Positions 54,850 through 64,000 of a stretch of DNA of 64,000 nucleotides are shown piece by piece; position 1 is the stretch's first letter, and each line of letters begins with the position of its first letter. Origin of the DNA: Meconema thalassinum (Eukaryota; Arthropoda; Insecta; Orthoptera; Tettigoniidae); contig OX336388.2 in assembly GCA_946902985.2 (NCBI GenBank), positions 1,505,196,545 to 1,505,260,544 on the forward strand, in the 5' to 3' direction. A program made the translations under genes and the position numbers. Below the pieces are notes generated by a model that was given only the letters and a program-made list of their open reading frames with translations, had not been told where the DNA came from and did not search any database.

Positions 54850-56561
54850 TTTGTGCCAACGAACATCGATCTATATAAAATGACTTACATATAACTTGTT
54901 AGCAAATAATGATTTAGACTAAACGATTTCATGAGTGGAGTATATTATTTATTTATAAAGCATTTCATACAAAGTTTATTTATTTTGTATCAGTACGCTA
55001 TATTGCATGCAATACTCAAATTAGTGAAATATAAGTCAGGCACAAGATATCCGCTGCCATCTTGTCTTCTTACCGAGACGGCTCAGTTTTTTAAAATCAC
55101 TTCTGCACTATAGTATTACAAAATAAACTTTTAATTTCGAACGTGCCTCTTCCTTTAGAACAGTTAAATCGATTCTCGGCTCGATTATCGGAACTGGTGG
55201 GTCCCATGATATGGATTATAAAGTTTGCATAATTCGCACGGCTGCCATCCTGAAATGGTACGGCGGATGACCTTGTAGTTTAGTCACAAGGCGCGTCCTA
55301 TATGAAGGTATGTTATTACCAAATTTGGTAGAGATCGGATAATTTGGTTAGTCGCTATTTGATTTTACGTTTTGAACGTTTGAGAGGCCGCCATTCAGTT
55401 TTGGTAAAGATGGCGGCGATATAAAACATGACACTGAAGTGCCCTTTGCTTGTTTTACCTCTGTACCAAATTTCGTTCAATTCGGTTTCACTGTGTTCGA
55501 ATTGATAGTGGGGGACAGACATTCAGAGTACACACACTCACACACACACACAGACAGACACACAATTTTTGGCCCTGTAGTGATCTCATAAGTCTACTTT
55601 CATTTTTTGCACAAATCGAAAGTAGGCTAAAAATGTGATGACTACAAAACCAACATGACGACCAAGCGAAGTTGAGACTTTTAAATAGACTTTTCTCGCT
55701 ATTTAACCATCCAAACGCAATGAAACTTGGTACAGCAAATGTTTGTACACATTCTAATGCGCTGGCATCTAATTTAGTCAATTGTTTACATAACCTCAAG
55801 ATGGCGGCTGTGCGGAATAATTCACCGACATCCCTGATCTCCGAAACTATTACTGATTATACCCTGAAGTTTTGTACGACGATAAAGGGCACTACTACAG
55901 GTTTATCTATGTAACGTTCAAAAACCTGTAAAGTTCAAAACGAACATGGGGGCCAAGCGAAGTTGAAACATTTTAATAGATGTTTCTCGCGATTTAACCA
56001 TTTGGGCACAGTGAAATATGGTACAGTAAATATTTATACATATTGTAATGCACTGCCATCTAATTTAGTTCAATTGTTTACATAACCTCAAGATGGCGGC
56101 TGTGAAATTTTTAAATTAAGTTTTTATTTCTTGTGTCGTAATCATGCGATCGAAGTGAAAGTTTGAATAAGGAAACTATGCAAAAATTTTCCTTTAATGG
56201 TTCATGACTCTAGGGCCTATACATATAACAATCCAACATGGTGGCCATCCGAAATATTTAGACGGCTCTTAATATCTACAAATCTATTATAGCAATCAAA
56301 CTGATTTTTTATGTTCATAGGGGCTATGAACATAAGTTCACCTATAGGACTTTCAATAACATGGTGATCAGAAATGCAACATGGCGGCGACGCGAAGTAT
56401 AAATATTCACATGGACGTTCCTCGCAATTTAACCATTCGAGTGCAGTGAAACTTGGTACAGTAAATCCTTATACAAATGTTAATCCACTGTCATCCAGAT
56501 TGTTTCAATTGTTTCCATAACCACAAGATGGCAGCTGTGCGAAATTTTCAAATCTCGTTTT

Positions 56562-56662
56562 TAGCCTACTTTCGATTTTTGCAAAAAATGAAAGTAGACT
56601 TATGAGATCACTACAGGGCGAAAAAAGTGTGTCTGTCTGTATGTGTGTATGTGTGTGTGTGA

Positions 56663-56701
<39 letters not shown>

Positions 56702-58411
56702 GGTGTACTATGAATGTCTGTCCCCCCTATCAATTCGAACACGGTGAGCGCAAATTGAACGAAATTTGGTACAAAGGTAGCACTAGCAAAGGACACCTCA
56801 GTGTCATGTTTATCGCCGCCATCTTGACGGAAACGTAATGGCGGCCACACAAATGTTCAAAGCTTAAATCAAATGACGACTAACCTAATCATCCGATCTC
56901 TACCAAATTTTGCAACAACATACCTTTATGGGGGCAGCATCCTTTGACCAAACTAATAGGTCATCAGCCTAATAGTTTGCGGATGGCGGCCATCTTTGTG
57001 TGAAAATCGATTGCCCCTATTAATTCGAACACGGTGAAACCGAATGGAACGAAATTTGGTACAGAGATAGTACTAGCAAAGGGCACCTCAGTGCCATGTT
57101 TTATATCGCCGCCATCTTGACGGAAACGTAATGGCGGCCACTCAAATGTTCAAAGCTTAAATCAAATTACGACTAACCTAATCATCCGATCTCTACCAAA
57201 TTTTGCAACAACATACCTTTATAGAGGGAGCATCCTTTGACAAATCTAATAGGTCATTAGCCTAATAGTTTACGGATGGCGGCCATCTTTGTGTCAAAAT
57301 CGATTACCCCTATTAATTCGAACACGGTGAAACCGAATAGAATGAAATTCGGTACAGAGGTAGCACTAGCAAAGGGCACCTCAGTGTCATGATTTATATC
57401 GCCGCCATCTTGACCGAAACTTAATGGCGGCCACACAAATATTAAAAGCTTAAATCAAATTACGATTAACCTAATCATCCGATCTCTACTAAATTTTGCA
57501 TCAACATACCATTATGGAGGGAGCATCCTTTGACCAAACTAATAGTTCATTAGCCTAATATTTTGCGGATGGCGGCCATCTTTGTGTGAAAATCGATTCC
57601 CCCTATTAATTCGAACACGGTGAAACAGAATGGAACGAAATTTGGTAGAGAGGTAGCACTTGAAAAGGCCACCTCAGTGTCATGTTTTATATCACCGCCA
57701 TCTTGACGGAAACGTAATCGCGGCCACCCAAATGTTAAAGGCTAAAATGTAATTACGACCAACCTAATAATCTAGTCTCTACCAAATTTTGCAACAACAA
57801 ATCTTTATGTCGGAAGCATATTCTGACCAAACTGCTAGATCATCAGCCCAATAGTTTGCAGATGGTGGCCAAGTATGTGTGCAAATCGATTCCCCCTATC
57901 AATTCAAACACGGTGAAACCGAATTGAACGAAATTTGGTACAGAGGTAGCACTAGCAAAAGGCACCTCAGTGTCATGTTTTATATCGCCGCCATCTTGAC
58001 GGAAATGGAATGACGTCCACCCAAATGTTAAAAGCTTAAATCAAATTTCCACCATCCTAATAATTTGATCTCTACCGGTTTTTCAACAACATGCCTTTTT
58101 GTGGAAAGCATCTTATGACTGACTACAAGGTCATCAGCCCAATAGTTTGCAAATAGCGGCCATGTATGTGTGCAAATCCATTCCCCAGATCAATTCAAAC
58201 ACGGTGAAACCGAATTGAATGATTTATTTTACAGAAGTAGCACTAGCAAAGGGCACCTCATATTCATGTTTAATATCCCTATAGCACGTTGTATTTCAAC
58301 AAGCTACTACAACCAACTTTCAATTATACTCCTTGAAAAGGACAAAGAGTTATAACAATACCCATGCATTTAGGAGAAAGTAGGCTATATGTTCTTTACT
58401 GAACATCTTGT
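56562..58411 (-). mobile_element. Family C Helentron-like element, copy C6 (complete, ~1.85 kb)
   Basis: It starts TAGCCTACTTTCGATTTTTG and ends GTTCTTTACTGAACATCTTGT. The body is about five 293-bp units, each with GGCGGCCATCTTTGTGT, CCGCCATCTTGACGGAAACG and the AAATTTGGTA and AAATTTTGCA phrases (reverse of C1). A GT microsatellite (56640-56705) is next to the 3' hairpin. It is inserted in A9 within an oligo-T, with no duplication. Confidence 0.84.
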
Positions 58412-58670
58412 TACTTCTTGTGTCCTAATCATGCGATTGAATTTTGAATGCTACACGTAAACAATAATCTTCATGTAACAGTACATAACTCTAGGACCTA
58501 CATATATAAAAATCCAACATGGCGACCATCCAAAATATTTAGTCGGTTCTCAATATCTACAAATCTATTACAGCAATCAAACTGAAATTTTGTATGTTGA
58601 TAGTGGCATTTAACATAAGTAGGTTATATGAAAAGAGGATATATAGTTCTTCACGGAACTACTCGTTTAA

Positions 58671-59151
58671 TGGTTGTAGAGGCTATGCACATAAGTTCAC
58701 CTATAGGGCTTTCAATAACCTGGTGAGCACAAATCGAACATGGCGGCGACGCGACGTATAAATATTTAAATGGACGTGTCTTGTGATTTATCCATCCGAG
58801 TGCAGTGAAACTTCGTACTGTAAATGTTCATACAAATATTAATCCACTGGCATCTAATTTATTTCAACTGTTTTTATAGCCACAAGATGGCAGCTGTGCG
58901 AAATTTTAAAATCTCGTTTTTACTTCTTGTGTCCTAACCATGCGATTGAAGTTTGAATACTACACGTACACAATAATCTTCATATAATAGTACATAACTC
59001 TAAGACCTACATGGATAAAAATCCAACATGGCGACCATTCGAAATATTAGACGGTTGTCTATATCTATGAATCTATTACAGCAATCAAACTGAAATTTTG
59101 TATGGTGATGGAGGCAATTAACATAAGTAGGATACATGAAACTACTTGTTA
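58671..59151 (-). mobile_element. Family A Helentron-like element, 5' part (A10)
   Basis: A sequence resumes directly after the 5' end of A9 with TATGCACATAAGTTCACCTA and continues through four cores (ATGGCGGCGACGCG, AAGATGGCAGC, ATGGCGACC). It stops at GAAACTACTTGT, where the GTTC...GAAC palindrome has been deleted. Its 3' part is absent. Confidence 0.75.
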
Positions 59152-59584
59152 ATTATGTAATTAACGGAAAATGCAACACCTTTACATGTTATATAGTGTA
59201 GGTAGCCTACTTACTAATCCTGTACAATAATAGCAAATGAAAGTCATTGTTTGCTGATCATCTCGGTCAATGTAAGCAGTTTGACTGTCTTGATCCGTTA
59301 ATAATGTTCGCGCTGCGCCTACACTAGCTTCGTGGAGGGAAGGACAATAGCGCGCGTAGACAGAATCATTATTTTGCGAATCTCGGTACGTTCCCGTCTT
59401 CATTTTTGTTTTCTGAAAGCGATTCGGATAATCAGTGATTCTGACAGTCGGAGGTCGAATAATATGAGTTCTAATGTAATTAAAACACTGGAAGTTCTTC
59501 TAAAATCGAGTTTCCAATTTACAGACAGAGGATACTTACTGTAGATGGAATATATATCTACTGCATGATTTTATGGATATTGTC

Positions 59585-59585
<1 letters not shown>

Positions 59586-59635
<50 letters not shown>
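59586..59635 (+). repeat. (ATT)n microsatellite
   Basis: About 16 uninterrupted ATT units. It could be the tail of a lost retroposon, but no body is adjacent. Confidence 0.9.
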
Positions 59636-59949
59636 GAGGTAAACATATGTATGTAAGGGGTAGGCCTATATATTTACTAGTATATGGTTTTTGCTTAGTT
59701 ATAAAGAACATAGATGACGTGCATGTGTATTCCCAGGTACGAATTGCTGTAACTCTACACGTAGTTTTTCTCATAAAATATTTCTGAATGTAATATTCAA
59801 GTGTACAGTAGTTATCCTAAGTTTCAGATGATACGTATGTTGACATCTCAGAATTTAGTTTCCTTAACTCATCAGTCATCACGAAATGTGCAATCAGAAG
59901 TATTTCTGGTATATTGAACGTGCACTATAAGATACTGTAAGTATTTAGT

Positions 59950-59997
59950 AAGTTGTTGTTGATGTTAATGGGCGGAACTACGAGGTCATTTGCCCCT
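59950..59997 (-). repeat. Retrotransposon tail fragment
   Basis: On the minus strand AGGGGCAAATGACCTCGTAG, TTCCGCCCATTAACATCAAC and AACAACTT. Third copy of the tail seen at 46011-46064 and 46491-46551, more diverged and without a clear duplication. Confidence 0.55.
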
Positions 59998-60382
59998 ATA
60001 CGTATTAGAAGTGTAATTTTCAACTCTAGCTCTCACATGTAACACATTATTAAAGATGAATATTCTTACTCATCATGGAATTACCCAATTTCAGTGCAAC
60101 CTATTATGGTGAACCAGTACCTTGAATTAAATATTGTGGTTAATTTTCTAATGTAGTAGATTGTGCGTGTATTAATTCCTCAGATATTGATATCTCTAGC
60201 AGAAACGGATAAAATGAAACGATATTACTAGTGAAATATTACAGATGGTGTGCATACCAATTCCTGAGAAACTGCTTTCCTATTTATTGTGAAATGTTCT
60301 TATCCCAGCAATATCTGGTATTCTGAAACCTATACAATGAGTTAAATATTTCTGGGTGCACTTCCATTACAAATTCAGGGGT

Positions 60383-60420
60383 GACAGCCAAGAATGCTAG
60401 CCACTACGCCACGAGGTAAT
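60383..60420 (-). repeat. SINE type 3 head fragment
   Basis: On the minus strand TACCTCGTGGCGTAGTGGCT then AGCATTCTTGGCTGTCAC matches the first 38 nt of type 3 SINEs; the rest is absent. Confidence 0.55.
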
Positions 60421-61372
60421 GTCCATATACCACTAGTAACATATTAATGTAAGTAATTTTCAAGCATAATTCTCGCCAATTTCAGATGGTGCGTGTGTCA
60501 ATTCTGTAGAAAATAATTTCCTTCGCTCACGAGTATGGGGCAATTATCCTTCCTCACAAAATAATGTAGATATACTGAGCCAATTATAAGAGTAGACTAT
60601 TCTTTTGTGGAATTTTCTAGGGTATTGATCGAGGATTATATACAGAATGCGTATCAATGCGCTTTAAATAAGCATAATTTCTGGATGGTCTGCTAAATCC
60701 ACCGCGGAGAAAGATGATAAATGAGTACATTGCGGGAAAAGTAAACTCTGGTGTATAATGTATTCTAAGTATTTTGTAAGGAAGTACATTAGACATACGT
60801 GGAAATTTTGATGAACATAATTATTATGCCCCGTTTATCATTCAACCGATCACAGTGAAATTTATATAATCATACACTCCTAAACTCTTAATAACTTGGC
60901 ACAGAATACTTAGGAGTATATTTTTACTCCTATATTGTTCTTTAGGTAGAGTTCAAAATTCAAAATTCAATTATCATGAACATACAGTACTTATTTAGAA
61001 ATATTATTGGATCGTGTTCGTGCATTTTGAATTGATCATACGGATTTTATCAATAGACATTTCTAGACAGAACAGACCTATATGAAAATAAGTGGATTAG
61101 ATCTTCGTGGAACTTATTGTTGGGGATTGCGTTTCGATAATTATGGAACTTATTGTTTCGATAATTATGAAGGAATATATTTGGTTCAATCTTCATTCAT
61201 TTTAATGTATTTATTACATACACTAGGCTCTGCTAACACTTATATAATCGTAATAAAAGACTACGCTGGATTTCTAGTCAAAATCAAGAGCAGATTGGGA
61301 AGATACATGATATTTTATATAAAATTAATCCCCTCAGTTTAAATGGTGAGCCCTTCGAAAGGAAATAATAAT

Positions 61373-61582
61373 AATGCTATTGGTTTTACGTCCCTTTATA
61401 CTACTGCGGCTTTTAGAGAAGCCGGAGTAACAGAATTTTGCCCCGAAGGGGATTTATAACGTGCCAGTAAATCTACTGATACGGCTCCCTCACATTTGTC
61501 CACCCTCAAATGCCAACTGACTGCGCCAGGACTCAACCTTGGGGACAGCAGGCGAGAACGTTACCGCGGAGCCAGTCCTTTA
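61373..61582 (-). repeat. SINE type 1, full length
   Basis: On the minus strand GGACTGGCTCCGCGGTAACG head, AAGGTTGAGTCCTGGCGCAG B-box region, GTAGATTTACTGGCACGTTA, CTCTAAAAGCCGCAGTAG and AAAGGGACGTAAAACCAATA, with an ATT tail at the left edge. Confidence 0.85.
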
Positions 61583-62112
61583 AATCAAAACTATTATACA
61601 GTTACAAAAATTGAATCCTCGTGAATTTAAGTCTCTGCGACTTTATACTGAAACTAGACCAAGTAAACGTCTCTCGTCCCGTCTTAGCCCGTCTCTGCGT
61701 TGGACAGCGAACTGAACGTGTCCTTCCAACTCGACTGATTGAGAATTCCGATCACATGGAGCAACTCTTTTTCTCCCTTTACTTCGGTTTGTCTCCTCTC
61801 TGCTCACAATCATTCTCCAACTTCGACATTCTCATTACGAGTCGAATCTACTTCTTACAATTTCTTTCTGCGTGCCTTTGGTTTTAAACTCGGACTCTCC
61901 TGTAGTTATGCTAATTATTCAGATTGCTCCACCATTTCATTCTTTTCATATGTGTATTTCATTCCATTAGAATTGAGGTGCTATTTTCAGCAGTCATTAA
62001 TATGCCTTCTTGGAGGAATTGGAATATTCACACCTACTTGCTTATCTACAGTACGTGGTACAATGAGATGAAATTAAGCAAAGTTATATTGACTTCCCTC
62101 CTCATCTCAGTA
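61583..62112. other. Unassigned stretch
   Basis: Overlapping plus frames at 61621-61887, 61739-62071 and 61924-62130 have no recognisable domain and shift relative to one another. Nothing else is identified. Confidence 0.4.
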
Positions 62113-62205
62113 TTAGCCTCACGAGGCTGAGTGTACCCCGCTACAGCCCTCACACCAGAATTAAATGTTCTTGGCAGAGCCGGTAATCGAACCAGGACCT
62201 ACCTT
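62113..62205 (-). repeat. SINE type 3, head and start of body
   Basis: On the minus strand GGTCCTGGTTCGATTACCGG (B box), CTCTGCCAAGAACATTTAAT, GGTGTGAGGGCTGTAGCGGG and CACTCAGCCTCGTGA. The rest of the body is absent. Confidence 0.65.
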
Positions 62206-62478
62206 GTAAATTGTCAACGGCTCGACTAGGTTCAGGTTCCCCTGCGTTTCTACAACTATCATCAGAAGATATTGTAAATAATGTGCTATATTTCGATTGC
62301 TTTTACCTATAATTGCACTAAGCATTATTTAGCATGTTTAAGCAATTTCGAATTATAAAACCTCTGTTATCCTTGTAACGGAGCATTAGATAGAAACTTG
62401 GCAACTAAGACTAAATTTCACTCGTTAAAAATTGCCATAATTGAAATGAAATGAAAGCCTAAGTTCTAATCCAGAGAC
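62206..62478. other. Unassigned stretch
   Basis: Nothing recognisable. Confidence 0.35.
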
Positions 62479-62862
62479 TACCTCGTAGTGTAGCAGCTAG
62501 CATTCTTACTTTCGCCTCGGAGGTCTGGGTTCAATTACGGGCTCTGCCAAGAACTTTTAATTCTGGTGTGAGGGCTGGAACGGGGTACACTCAGCCTCGT
62601 GAGGCAAAAACTGAGAGGGTTTGATTCCCAACTCAGCCATCATGGAAGTCATTTTACGTAATTTCCCACTTATACTCGAAGCAAATGCCGGAATTGTTCC
62701 TAACTTAAGGTCACGGCCGCCTTCTTCTAAATCCCATCCCCAATTTACAAATAGACACATTTGTACAGCCATCACAAAAACACAGGTTATCACACAAATT
62801 CCACACACACCTAAGTACACGGGGCTATATGACCACGATGTCGCAAAGCCCCTAAAATTATC
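62479..62862 (+). repeat. SINE type 3, full length
   Basis: The head ACCTCGTAGTGTAGCAGCTA and GTCTGGGTTCAATTACGGGC are followed by CTGGAACGGGGTACACTCAG, GAGGGTTTGATTCCCAACTC, GGTCACGGCCGCCTTCTTC, ACAGCCATCACAAAAACACA and GTACACGGGGCTATATGACC. This is the longest type 3 copy in the window. Confidence 0.82.
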
Positions 62863-63042
62863 AACAGCAGTAACATCATTCAGCAGTGTTCAGCACGACT
62901 TCACAGTGACGTCACATCAGTGTGCAGTGGTCTGTTTTGTGACGCAATGAGCGGGGACAGTTTCCATCATAGTCTTACACAAGCAGTGGTATCGAGCGTA
63001 CATGAAAGAATCACATGTCCATAGCATGTAAGTGATATAATA

Positions 63043-63290
63043 ATGATACTACTACTACTACTACTAATAATAATGTTATTGGTTTTACCCTTTTATTTAC
63101 TGAGGCTTTTAGAGACGCCGGGGTGCCGGAATTATGCCCCGAAGGGGATGTTAAACATGCCAGTAAATCTACTGATACGGCTCCCTCGCATTTGCGCACC
63201 ATCAAATGCCAGCTAACTGTGCCAGGATTTAGTCCTTCAAACTTGGGAACAGCAGACGAAAACGTTACCGCTGAGCCACGCAGTCAGTAT
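63043..63290 (-). repeat. SINE type 1, full length, with (ACT/AAT)n tail
   Basis: On the minus strand GACTGCGTGGCTCAGCGGTA, a degenerate B-box region, GTAGATTTACTGGCATGTTT, ATTCCGGCACCCCGGCGTCT and AATAAAAGGGTAAAACCAAT. The tail on the left is mixed ATT and AGT repeat (63043-63072). Confidence 0.85.
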
Positions 63291-63823
63291 TGGTCGGTAT
63301 TGGGCGACAGCATTCACAGTCTCCTGCAGTCACACGCAGTGATCCTTCTCGAGGAGGAATGCTGAATAGCCTAGTAGAACTAAGAAAAAGACACCGACTC
63401 GTTCAACCATTACACGTCACTTTCCACAGCGTATGGCCAATACTTCTGGTAGTAAAATGGCGTCACCCAAGAAAAGAAAACGCACAATAACCATGATGCA
63501 GCAGTGTGGGCCTTGCGACACGACCTCGGAACATCGAATACTTTCCAACGAGGACGTCACAAACATCGGAGATCTCTCAGACTTCCACAACTACCTGTAC
63601 AGCCATGAGCACACAGAATTTTCATACCATAATGGACACCCTTCAAGGAATCAACATACGGCTCGATTTTCTAGAACGTGGCGAGCCGCACGAGAACCAC
63701 CCAACTGCAACAAGGTTAGGTACATACAGGTAGCCTTCTTGCCTTTTATTCATCTGTCTCTCAAGCATTGGGGTCGGTTAGCCATTGCATAGATAGCTAC
63801 TTGCTTAGTAACTCTCCAGCCTC
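63291..63823. other. Unassigned stretch with two overlapping short frames
   Basis: A plus frame at 63433-63792 starts MANTSGSKMASPKKRKR. An overlapping frame at 63506-63733 contains MDTLQGINIRLDFLERGE, which has the look of a short coiled-coil segment of a retroelement ORF1 or gag-like protein. Joining them would need a frameshift. No zinc knuckle or other diagnostic motif is present, so no function is assigned. Confidence 0.25.
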
Positions 63824-64000
63824 ACCACGTCATGGTATAGCGGCTAGCATCCTTGGCTGTCGCTTCGGTGGCCCACATTCGATTACTGACACTGCCAAGA
63901 CATTCAATTTTGATCCGAGGACTGGAACGGGTTGTACTCAGCCTCGTGACACAAAAGCGGGTTCAATTCCCACTTCAGCTACACTATAAGTGGTTTTCCG
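63824..64000 (+). repeat. SINE type 3, cut by the window edge
   Basis: CACGTCATGGTATAGCGGCT head, a degraded B-box region (CCACATTCGATTACTGACAC), GGACTGGAACGGGTTGTACT, GCGGGTTCAATTCCCACTTC and AGTGGTTTTCCG at the last base. Confidence 0.75.

Larger units (their letters stand above)
53626..55629 (+). mobile_element. Family C Helentron-like element, subtype 2, copy C5 (~2.0 kb)
   Basis: It starts ACAAGATGTTCAGTAAAGAA and ends ATCGAAAGTAGGCTA. Interior and length parallel C4, including the AGCAAATAATGATTTAGACT segment and CTGCCATCTTGTC. It carries a nested SINE type 1 (53856-54083) and a tRNA-like segment (54789-54849). A short CA microsatellite (55530-55562) precedes the hairpin. It is inserted in A9. 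Confidence 0.78.
53316..58666 (-). mobile_element. Family A Helentron-like element, copy A9, carrying two C elements
   Basis: Segments 53316-53625, 55630-56561 and 58412-58666 together form one A element in minus orientation, from the TAGCCTATTTTC hairpin to CACGGAACTACTCGT. The gaps are C5 (plus) and C6 (minus). At the C6 junctions the A sequence CTCGTTTTTACTTCTTG is restored exactly when the insert is removed, so no bases were duplicated. Confidence 0.82.
59152..61372. other. Unassigned stretch with a diverged module-like region
   Basis: 59152-59580 is unrecognised. Between about 59700 and 61125 related phrases recur (CAGATGGTGCGTGTGTCAAT, CAGATGGTGTGCATACCAAT, TATCTGGTATTCTGAA, GTATTTCTGGTATATTGAAC). 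The region ends near CTTCGTGGAACTTATTGT (61105-61122), which resembles the inverted 5' end of families A-C. It may be a fourth, older Helentron-like family, but the spacing is irregular. Confidence 0.35.

Noticed and set aside
53316..58666. Two independent A elements instead of one split copy
   Set aside because: The three A segments continue in register with no overlap once C5 and C6 are removed, so a single interrupted element is simpler.
63433..63792. Nuclear protein exon starting MANTSGSKMASPKKRKR
   Set aside because: The basic stretch is suggestive, but the frame has no domain and competes with an overlapping frame. Left as unassigned.

Overview
This is a repeat-saturated stretch of eukaryotic DNA with no recognisable host protein-coding gene. 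It is most likely intergenic or deep intronic sequence from an arthropod with a large genome, probably an insect. The evidence is tRNA-derived SINEs of at least five types, a canonical Helitron, CR1/L2-like and RTE-like LINE remnants, Tc1/mariner and pogo-like DNA transposons with TA target duplications, and transposase fragments of a kind common in insects. The insect assignment is inference. Nearly every open reading frame above 60 codons is either a transposon relic or an accidental reading of a repeat.

The dominant occupants are three families of non-autonomous elements, here called A, B and C, each about 1.3-2.1 kb when intact. All share one plan. The 5' end is ACAAG followed by a 14-nt GTTC...GAAC palindrome, and then, about 24 nt in, a 12-nt TAGCCTACTTTC-like motif. 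The body is a tandem run of modules about 146 nt long. After that come a G-run (A and C also carry a CA-rich microsatellite there, B a GACA one) and a terminal hairpin whose last arm, GAAAGTAGGCTA, is the inverse of the 5' subterminal motif. Filled/empty comparisons show insertion inside A/A (T/T on the other strand) with no target duplication. Asymmetric terminal inverted repeats, end hairpins, a microsatellite and T-T insertion match Helentron-associated elements (HINE/DINE-1-like). The striking extra feature is the module grammar: an AAATTT-type phrase and a TGGC(A/G)GC core, each once per ~146 nt, in all three families although their sequences are otherwise very different.

Layout. 1-312: 5' end of an A element. 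1976-9812: an A element carrying a pogo-like transposon (2016-3083) and a decayed LINE (3947-9238), the LINE itself broken by a mariner-type element (4597-5874), a GT microsatellite and a SINE. 9813-18149: a MITE, a 40-bp tandem repeat, an A element inserted in a SINE, SINE pieces, a possible first exon and a GGAACG-rich array. 18150-30996: another A element split by two SINEs, a B element and a complete Helitron (19665-29362) that sits cleanly between A and T; the Helitron holds a tandem module array in which two B and one C elements sit at the same module position. 31056-35486: C element, tandem duplication, RTE tail and a SINE dimer. 35716-41712: A elements, a perfect 32-bp hairpin, two cryptic arrays and a Tc1 relic. 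41713-46635: mostly unassigned, with a TATA-like promoter candidate, a LINE tail and a C element. 46644-53222: A element, mariner pieces including an internally deleted but open transposase frame, SINEs and C elements. 53316-58666: an A element with two C elements nested in it. 58671-64000: A remnant, a diverged module region, and SINEs.

The genes do not form a pathway; the region reads as layered transposition. Nesting gives relative ages: A copies are hosts for the LINE, the Helitron, B and C; the Helitron is a host for B, C and SINEs; the LINE is a host for the mariner element and a SINE.
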